DNA of 10,588 nucleotides from an uncultured Clostridia bacterium. Its GTDB lineage: Bacteria; Bacillota; Clostridia; Christensenellales; Borkfalkiaceae. A program made the position numbers and the translations under genes. Positions 6,272 through 10,588 of the stretch are shown here, one piece after another (within the stretch, counting starts at the first letter, position 1; each line of letters starts with the position of its first letter). The DNA is taken from positions 1 to 10,588 of the forward strand of contig CAJOMT010000036.1 in NCBI GenBank assembly GCA_905235815.1, written 5' to 3'. The notes under the pieces were generated by a model. It saw nothing but the letters and a program-made list of their open reading frames with translations. It was not told where the DNA came from and made no database searches.

Positions 6272-7210
6272 TTATAAATTTTCAGATATTTCAACTATTT
6301 TTCTTAGCCTATGATTGATACAACTCTTACTTAAATCGAGCAGCTGCCCGAGTTCGGAAAGCGTCATATTCTTATTCTCTATCCTCGCCGTCGCAACTTC
6401 TCTTAGAGGCGTAGGCAAAGAATCAAGCCCGATCGTTTCGTCTATCTTGTCGATAGCGCAAATTTGTTTTATAGATGCGTCTATCTGCTTGGTCATATTT
6501 GACATTTCGCAGTTGAGCCGCCTGTTTTCTTTATTGCTGAAATCTTTTTCAACCGCAAGCGAAGAAAGCGTAAGCACGGCTTTATGCGCACCCATAACCC
6601 CAAAAAGTTCGGTAATCTCGTCTCGGTTCTTCATATAAACTATATAATTGCCCTTTCTCTCGATAAGTTTCGGCAAAAAATACACTTCGCTTAAAATTTC
6701 GCAAAAATCAGTCGCAGTCTGATAATTGGTAAACACGAATTCGAGATGATAGCCCGTCGTTCCGCCTTCCGCTTTCGGTATCGTAACGCTGCCGCTGCCT
6801 AAAAACGTGCCCTTTATATACGCCACTTTGCAACAATCTTCTTCTATCGAATAGAAATCGATATTGAGTTTTAAGGCAATGCCTTGCTCGTCTATTTCAA
6901 CGATTCCGAGATCTGCCAAAACCTGCAAACTTTCGTCATTAACGAACCTATAGATTGACTTTTGCTTATCGCTATGCTTATCTTGTGCTTCGATTTTTTC
7001 CGCCTTTAAGCCATACATTTCCTCTATAAGCTCAGCAAAATATTTCGCCGCGCCGTAGCGGTCGGCAAAAAATTCAAAGCCTACCTTTCCGCCCTCTGTA
7101 ACGGTATAGCCCGCAGACCTTATGTATGCGGACAAAGCGGAATGTTTACAGCATGCTGACTCGAAAGTCTTACTTACGAGTTCTTTTTTTACTTCTGCGG
7201 AAAAATTCAT
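6272..7210 (-). CDS. whiA: WhiA family DNA-binding protein (sporulation/division regulator)
   Basis: WhiA controls sporulation genes in Actinobacteria and affects cell division and chromosome segregation in Bacillus subtilis. This protein of 312 residues is of normal length. The N-terminal part is a degenerate LAGLIDADG homing-endonuclease-like module: MNFSAEVKKEL start, CCKHSALSAYIRSAG at about 20-34, then VAYIKGTFLGSGSV at about 126-139. The C-terminal part is a helix-turn-helix (about 283-309, TLSELGQLLDLSKSCINHRL) that recognises DNA. I chose the ATG at 7210 because the family starts with MNFS; a longer reading to 7243 would add 11 residues overlapping the PHP gene. A weak AGAAG lies 14 bases upstream, so translation is probably coupled to the PHP gene, which stops 7 bases earlier. 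In many Bacillota rapZ and glmR precede whiA; here they do not. Confidence 0.96.
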   Translation of the reverse strand: MNFSAEVKKELVSKTFESACCKHSALSAYIRSAGYTVTEGGKVGFEFFADRYGAAKYFAELIEEMYGLKAEKIEAQDKHSDKQKSIYRFVNDESLQVLADLGIVEIDEQGIALKLNIDFYSIEEDCCKVAYIKGTFLGSGSVTIPKAEGGTTGYHLEFVFTNYQTATDFCEILSEVYFLPKLIERKGNYIVYMKNRDEITELFGVMGAHKAVLTLSSLAVEKDFSNKENRRLNCEMSNMTKQIDASIKQICAIDKIDETIGLDSLPTPLREVATARIENKNMTLSELGQLLDLSKSCINHRLRKIVEISENL

Positions 7211-7217
7211 AATTATT

Positions 7218-7991
7218 TTATAACTTCTTTTTAAATTCGGCAAATCTGAATTCGGGAGTTCTGCCGTCGATATTCATAATTCTTTCGAGCGGAAAATTTA
7301 CTCGCTTGAATAATTCGTCCGCAAGCGCCGTATCGCCAACTCTGTCCGGCGAATGTGCGTCGCTGTCGATAACGAAATTTACGCCCGTATCTATAACTTT
7401 TGCCCATTCTTCGTCCGTTAAATGGACTTTTTTCGTATTTATCTCGATATAAGTTCCGTAATCTCTCGCCGCCTTTGCGACTTCTTCCGCCCGACAAGGA
7501 CAGCAATAACCGAGATGCGTAAGAATATCTATCGGATTGTTTTTTATAGCCTTGATATACGTTTCGGTGTTGAAGTCGATAAGCTTGTCCGACGGTTTAA
7601 GTTTTAACCCCGAACAGACAATATTTTGCATTATTAAACGGTTATAATCTTTGAGCGTCTTGACGTAAACGGATTTATGAACGCCCGCTAAAATAATATC
7701 GAGTTTATCGTAATCTTCCCTTTTTACGTCTATTTCGCCTTTACCGCCCACTAGATTTGACTCTATTCCGAGCAAGACTTTTACGCCGCTCTCCTTTTCG
7801 GCGGCGACGCATTCGTCCTTCATAGCGTCGAGTTTTCTCCTCTTCATTCCGAATACGAAATGAGAAAACCCGTGGTCGGTTATCGCTATCGTTTTCAAAC
7901 CTTTCTCTTTGGCGGCGTTAGCGTTATCCGCTATCGTGCCCTTGCCGTGACTGTAATTAGTATGAGTATGAAAATCGCAATTAAGATTCAT
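7218..7991 (-). CDS. PHP domain phosphoesterase/hydrolase (YcdX-like)
   Basis: This 257-residue cytoplasmic enzyme has the full trinuclear metal set of the PHP (polymerase and histidinol phosphatase) family: HTH plus SHG (H8, H10, H15), DHG (H40), E77 in GIES, H105 in AGVHKS, H159 in THLG, and D211/H213 in DSDAH. It most resembles YcdX-like phosphatases. The substrate cannot be told from sequence. A cysteine-rich GYCCPC segment (161-166) follows the H159 motif. I chose the ATG at 7991; an in-frame TTG at 7997 is two codons earlier. Both starts lie inside the 3' end of murB (11-base overlap from the ATG), which points to translational coupling. PHP genes are often found near murB and whiA in Clostridia, so the association is probably old rather than recent. 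Confidence 0.92.
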   Translation of the reverse strand: MNLNCDFHTHTNYSHGKGTIADNANAAKEKGLKTIAITDHGFSHFVFGMKRRKLDAMKDECVAAEKESGVKVLLGIESNLVGGKGEIDVKREDYDKLDIILAGVHKSVYVKTLKDYNRLIMQNIVCSGLKLKPSDKLIDFNTETYIKAIKNNPIDILTHLGYCCPCRAEEVAKAARDYGTYIEINTKKVHLTDEEWAKVIDTGVNFVIDSDAHSPDRVGDTALADELFKRVNFPLERIMNIDGRTPEFRFAEFKKKL

Positions 7992-8880
7992 CTTCAAATT
8001 TCCCGATGTATTGTAATTCCTCTATAAGATCAATACCGCATTTTTCTTTAACGGTATTCTTAATATGTTTAATTAATCGACTTATATCGAGGCTTTTAGC
8101 CCCTTGCTCGGCTATTATAAAGTTAGCGTGCTTCTCGGAAACGTAAGCCTTTCCTATTCTGTATCCCTTTAAATCGCAACTCTCTATGACCTTGCCTGCA
8201 TAGTAGCCGTCGTTTTTAAAAACACAGCCGCACGACCTGCCCTTGGGTTGCTTATTGCGCCTTAATGCGGTAAAATATTCGACTTTGTTTTCGGACTGAT
8301 CGTATTCCACGTTTTCGAGATTGAAGCAAACGGACAAAACGCCGTCGTTATCTCTCAAAAACCTACTCGTCCTATAATCGAAGTCACATTCTCCGCGCTT
8401 ATATATTCCGCTTACCGCCACCACGTACAAAACGTAGTCGCCGATATTTTTGCCGAAACAGCCGGCGTTCATACTTACCGCACCGCCGACAGATGCCGGA
8501 ATACCGCACAAAAACTCCATTCCGCCGAGAGAATTATACAATGCCGAGTTTAAAATTTCAGATAGCCCGTTCCCTGCCATCGCCGTCAATATGTTACCGC
8601 TTATGGTTATTCCCTTTAAGTTCTCGGTCGAAATAACTGCACCAGAATAACCGTCGTCGGACACCAAAACGTTGGTACCGTTACCCAAAAAAATAAATGG
8701 TATATCTCTTGCCTTTAAAGATGATACGAGTTCTCTGCAACTCTCAACGCTTTCGGGATAGAAAACCGCTGACGCTTTCCCTCCCGTTCCGTAAAAACAA
8801 TGCTCGGCGAGCGACTCGCCGACGCTTAACTCAACGCCGATATTTTCGGCAATTTCCTCATATTCGGAATGAGTATTCAT
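7981..8880 (-). CDS. murB: UDP-N-acetylenolpyruvoylglucosamine reductase (type II MurB)
   Basis: MurB reduces UDP-GlcNAc-enolpyruvate to UDP-MurNAc with NADPH and FAD, the second committed step of peptidoglycan precursor synthesis. This 299-residue protein shows the FAD-binding segments LGNGTNVLVSD (65-75) and GIPASVGGAVSMNAG (126-140), the substrate pair Y169/R170 (in DYRTSRF), the FKN segment at 221-223, SEKHANFI (248-255) and the C-terminal E288 before LQYIG. It lacks the E. coli-type C-terminal extension, so it is type II. The usual proton-donor serine in the (S/A)GSxFK motif is a cysteine here (SCGCVFKN, C219, TGT codon at 8224-8226). Cysteine can act as an acid, so I consider the enzyme active but different. 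The start has an AGGAGG site with 5-base spacing. The gene lies 34 bases after the secreted-protein gene. Confidence 0.95.
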   Translation of the reverse strand: MNTHSEYEEIAENIGVELSVGESLAEHCFYGTGGKASAVFYPESVESCRELVSSLKARDIPFIFLGNGTNVLVSDDGYSGAVISTENLKGITISGNILTAMAGNGLSEILNSALYNSLGGMEFLCGIPASVGGAVSMNAGCFGKNIGDYVLYVVAVSGIYKRGECDFDYRTSRFLRDNDGVLSVCFNLENVEYDQSENKVEYFTALRRNKQPKGRSCGCVFKNDGYYAGKVIESCDLKGYRIGKAYVSEKHANFIIAEQGAKSLDISRLIKHIKNTVKEKCGIDLIEELQYIGKFEDES

Positions 8881-8914
8881 TCTTTCCTCCTATTTTACAC
8901 TAATTACGTTTTTT

Positions 8915-9889
8915 TTACAAGTGTTTTACTATATTTTTAAGTTTTTGTTCTATTTCGTTTTCAGACTTTAGACCGTTTAAAAATTCTGACGTTTCGGTTA
9001 AAATTTCTGTCGCAGTAAAAGGGCTGACCGTATATTCGGTATTTGAAGTAACGTATCTTCCGAGCGGTTCCTCATAAAAATTGCCGCTTATCGGCAACAT
9101 TCCTACTTTACGCAAATTTTCACCCGACTCGGCGCAAATGTAGTCTACTACCTCTTTTGCCTTGTCAAATCTTTCCTTGTCTATGCTCGTTACCGCAAGA
9201 TACTGATACAAATCGCAAAACTTTTCAAGCGGCAATGCCTTAAACTCCACCCCTCGCTTTATAAGTCGCCATACGTCTCTTTGAGTTCCGAGCAAAACAC
9301 CGCCGTCGGTCTTTAAATATTCTGAAACTGCTGCCATAGACTCTTTTACGTCGCAATTTTCGGCTCTGTACTTCGAATAAAATAGCGCCGCAAGCGGATT
9401 GTTATATGCGCTTTTTGACACGATAAGTCGGTCTATATGTTCGTTAACTTCATTTTTTGAAATCAAAAAGTATCCGCCTCTGCACCACGGCACGGCGTAA
9501 GTTTCGCCCATAATTTCTCCGCCCGTAAAGTCTGTAGACGAAAGTTTTGCGGCATACTCGGACACGAACGGCGCACCTATCCCGAAAGATATAATATCTG
9601 GAAGCGTTCCCTTTTCTATTTTTTCCTTCGCCCCCTCGACGGTATATGATGAAACCATAACGTATACACCTTTTTTGGCAAAATCCAAGCACAAGTCGTT
9701 TAGATAGTCGCCCCTCGATCCGACGCCGCCGTCGAAAGTATCTATTTGCCAGAGAGATAAAATCATCTTATATTCTTCTGTCGATAGAGGAAATTCATCT
9801 TCTTTACTCGCTTTACTATATGCGATCGGCGTCAAAAACAAAATTGCCGCTATCAGGCAAAAGCAAACAATCGGCGTAATTTTTTTCAT
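8915..9889 (-). CDS. Secreted solute-binding-protein-like protein, no lipobox
   Basis: This 324-residue protein starts with a typical Sec signal (KK, hydrophobic core to about residue 22, likely cut near AYSKA, 23-27). The mature part resembles family 1 extracellular solute-binding proteins of ABC importers: a first strand (MILSLWQIDTF, about 43-53), a GTLPDIISFG segment (about 94-103) and an ETYAVPWCRGGYFL hinge-like segment (about 128-141). At 324 residues it is shorter than most sugar-binding members (about 400). No lipobox is visible: cysteines near the start (C9, C11) lie inside the hydrophobic core without the usual L-x-G/A-C context, although most Bacillota binding proteins are lipoproteins. 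No permease or ATPase gene adjoins it. The ATG at 9889 has no Shine-Dalgarno sequence and follows a terminator by about 13 bases. It may be a degenerate or repurposed family member. Ligand unknown. Confidence 0.75.
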   Translation of the reverse strand: MKKITPIVCFCLIAAILFLTPIAYSKASKEDEFPLSTEEYKMILSLWQIDTFDGGVGSRGDYLNDLCLDFAKKGVYVMVSSYTVEGAKEKIEKGTLPDIISFGIGAPFVSEYAAKLSSTDFTGGEIMGETYAVPWCRGGYFLISKNEVNEHIDRLIVSKSAYNNPLAALFYSKYRAENCDVKESMAAVSEYLKTDGGVLLGTQRDVWRLIKRGVEFKALPLEKFCDLYQYLAVTSIDKERFDKAKEVVDYICAESGENLRKVGMLPISGNFYEEPLGRYVTSNTEYTVSPFTATEILTETSEFLNGLKSENEIEQKLKNIVKHL

Positions 9890-9902
9890 AATTTAATATA
9901 TG

Positions 9903-9944
9903 AAAAAAGGCATTGTAATATGAGAAAAACTCACTACAACGCCT
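9903..9944 (-). terminator. Intrinsic terminator of the XRE regulator gene
   Basis: On the minus strand a hairpin (complement of 9935-9944 with 9908-9917, one G-U pair, plus an inner four-base pairing 9921-9924 with 9930-9933 across an uneven internal loop) is followed directly by a T run (complement of 9903-9908). It starts 17 bases after the regulator's stop codon. The next gene starts only 13 bases beyond it. Confidence 0.75.
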
Positions 9945-9961
9945 AATTAAAAATTTTAATT

Positions 9962-10168
9962 TTATTCTCCAAACTCCTTGCCTCTTATGAGATAGTCTAT
10001 TGATACATTATAATACTCAGAAAAAGCGATAAGCATTTCTATACTCGGACTGCGCTTGCCGTTTTCATAGTAAGATATCGCCTCCCTACTAATCGATAAA
10101 TCGAAAGCAACTTTAAGTTGACTTAATTTTTTCTTTTTTCTGATTTCTCGTAATCCAACCAATTTCAT
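9962..10168 (-). CDS. Small XRE-family helix-turn-helix regulator
   Basis: This 68-residue protein consists of one HTH_3 (Cro/CI-like) domain with little else. The helix-turn-helix runs from about 13 to 38 (KLSQLKVAFDLSISREAISY), followed by the family segment YENGKRSPSIEML (34-46) and a C-terminal YNVSIDYLIRG. Such single-domain proteins are often repressors in phages, integrated elements or toxin-antitoxin loci, but many are chromosomal. The start ATG at 10168 follows AAGGG at 8-base spacing. It is a single-gene unit with its own terminator. A partner gene is expected upstream or divergent, but the DNA to the right is anomalous. Regulated genes unknown. Confidence 0.9.
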   Translation of the reverse strand: MKLVGLREIRKKKKLSQLKVAFDLSISREAISYYENGKRSPSIEMLIAFSEYYNVSIDYLIRGKEFGE

Positions 10169-10179
10169 CTAAAAAACCC

Positions 10180-10208
10180 TTGACTTTATTTGTAACATTA
10201 TGTATCTT
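10180..10208 (+). promoter_or_regulatory. Possible plus-strand promoter divergent from the XRE gene
   Basis: TTGACT (10180-10185), a 17-base spacer and TATCTT (10203-10208) resemble a sigma-A promoter reading rightward. It overlaps the leader of the XRE regulator gene, the usual arrangement for a repressor and a divergent target. The -10 match is imperfect and no clostridial gene follows, so this is tentative. Confidence 0.3.
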
Positions 10209-10588
10209 TAGCGAATAATCAAACTTTGTTTTTTTTCGTACCTTTGCACCCAAATCACCCATCCATGGCCGCAACATTTCATACCATCAACTTCGATTGC
10301 GAAGTACCGCTCTCCTTTGATACTCTTTTCTATGTGGAAAGTATTGAAAACAAGCAGCTTAATCAATTGATGCAGGAACTTTCTGCCGATGCGCAGAATT
10401 TTTCCCTTCGCCTCAAAAGAAACATTGCCGTCAGCATTAATCACAATATCTTTCGCCGAAACAATATTAATGCCCTTGTCTTTGTCAAGCTGAATAAAAG
10501 TTTTCTGATGTTCGGCGATAATTTCAACGCCTTTATCTGTCAACAAAATTTCACGACCGCCAGGCGCTTTCAAAGATTTATTTTTCGG
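10208..10588 (-). CDS. VgrG/gpV-like spike protein fragment with aberrant C-terminus (partial)
   Basis: The minus-strand frame is open from the window edge to a TAA at 10208. The first 60 or so codons (about 10397-10588) give APGGREILLTDKGVEI, then QLDKDKGINI, AKDIVINADG and VSFEAKGKI. This is the repeating pattern of the C-terminal beta-helix of VgrG (type VI secretion or injection-system spike) and gpV-like phage baseplate proteins. After residue GKI the pattern stops and the frame reads through about 190 bases with unrelated composition (HGWVIWVQRYEKK) that lie antisense to a better plus-strand start and promoter. I therefore think only the right-hand part is genuine VgrG, broken at about 10385-10400. 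The 5' end lies outside the window. No other secretion-system genes are present. Confidence 0.55.
   Translation of the reverse strand, partial: PKNKSLKAPGGREILLTDKGVEIIAEHQKTFIQLDKDKGINIVSAKDIVINADGNVSFEAKGKILRIGRKFLHQLIKLLVFNTFHIEKSIKGERYFAIEVDGMKCCGHGWVIWVQRYEKKQSLIIR
10239..10246 (+). promoter_or_regulatory. Bacteroidota-like -7 promoter element (TAnnTTTG)
   Basis: TACCTTTG at 10239-10246, in the context of a T-run, CG and a following CA, matches the -7 box TAnnTTTG of Bacteroides-type promoters. A TTTG at 10225-10228 is present but only 10 bases upstream, too close for the usual -33 box. The plus-strand ORF below starts 18 bases later with no Shine-Dalgarno sequence, also a Bacteroidota habit. 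The rest of this window uses AGGAGG sites and TATAAT boxes. Confidence 0.4.
10265..10588 (+). CDS. Plus-strand ORF fragment, unknown product (partial, probably chimeric)
   Basis: An ATG at 10265 opens a frame with no stop to the window edge (108 codons). The first 45 or so residues (MAATFHTINFDCEVPLSFD, then YVESIENKQLNQLMQELSAD) read like a normal soluble protein start, and a Bacteroidota-like promoter element lies just upstream. From about residue 46 on, the frame runs antisense to the VgrG-like fragment and looks like a shadow (RRNNINALVFVKLNKSF). I infer that a true gene start at 10265 to about 10400 has been joined to an inverted VgrG fragment. No family is recognised. Confidence 0.35.
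   Translation, partial: MAATFHTINFDCEVPLSFDTLFYVESIENKQLNQLMQELSADAQNFSLRLKRNIAVSINHNIFRRNNINALVFVKLNKSFLMFGDNFNAFICQQNFTTARRFQRFIFR

Noticed and set aside
8891..8918. A murB promoter, TTGTAA-N16-TAAAAT on the minus strand
   Set aside because: The -10 box abuts the AGGAGG ribosome binding site, so transcription would start inside or after that site and lose it. Co-transcription with the upstream gene is more likely.
9962..10588. A prophage or type VI secretion locus, from the XRE regulator plus VgrG-like fragment
   Set aside because: Only one small regulator and one broken fragment are present. No integrase, terminase, sheath, tube or effector gene is visible, and the two pieces may not be from the same genome.
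1..10588. tRNA, rRNA, CRISPR arrays, riboswitches and insertion sequences
   Set aside because: I looked through the intergenic gaps on both strands. They are short and filled by terminators, promoters and ribosome binding sites, and I saw no spaced direct repeats or cloverleaf signatures.

Overview
The window looks like chromosomal DNA from a low-to-medium GC Bacillota, most likely an uncultured gut Clostridia. The grounds are strong AGGAGG-type ribosome binding sites, sigma-A-like promoters, WhiA, a histidine-less HPr-like protein next to a DUF4364 protein and a TSCPD protein, and tightly overlapping genes. I cannot name a genus. No tRNA, rRNA, CRISPR array, insertion sequence or recognisable defence system was seen. 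Apart from the right end, this is a mostly housekeeping region.

Layout, left to right. (1) 1-1739, minus strand: a Na+/phosphate cotransporter-family protein with a PhoU-like tail, ending at a perfect 17-bp hairpin terminator. (2) 1804-3900, minus: a three-gene operon (unknown protein, NUDIX ADP-ribose pyrophosphatase-like enzyme, CPBP membrane protease) with overlapping genes and an intrinsic terminator. (3) 3931-4007: two divergent near-consensus promoters. (4) 4051-5127, plus: a small operon of HPr-like protein, DUF4364 winged-helix protein and TSCPD protein, ending at a bidirectional terminator shared with trpS. (5) 5171-9889, minus: a solute-binding-like secreted protein, murB, a PHP-family hydrolase, whiA and trpS, closely packed. 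This is the Bacillota murB/whiA neighbourhood, but rapZ and glmR (yvcK), often found between murB and whiA, are absent here. (6) 9903-10168, minus: a small XRE-type regulator with its own terminator. (7) 10200-10588: an anomalous end. A minus-strand fragment resembles the C-terminal beta-helix of VgrG/gpV spike proteins, and reading antisense into it is a plus-strand ORF start preceded by a Bacteroidota-like -7 promoter element. These look like two unrelated fragments joined head to head.

Functionally, the central genes link cell-wall precursor synthesis (MurB), WhiA-dependent control of division or envelope, translation (TrpRS) and a possible carbon-status sensor (HPr-like, with the regulatory serine but no catalytic histidine). 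The points most worth a second look are the composite right end, the serine-to-cysteine change at the MurB catalytic position, the histidine-less HPr operon, and the secreted solute-binding-like protein that has no lipobox, no Shine-Dalgarno sequence and no ABC transporter beside it.
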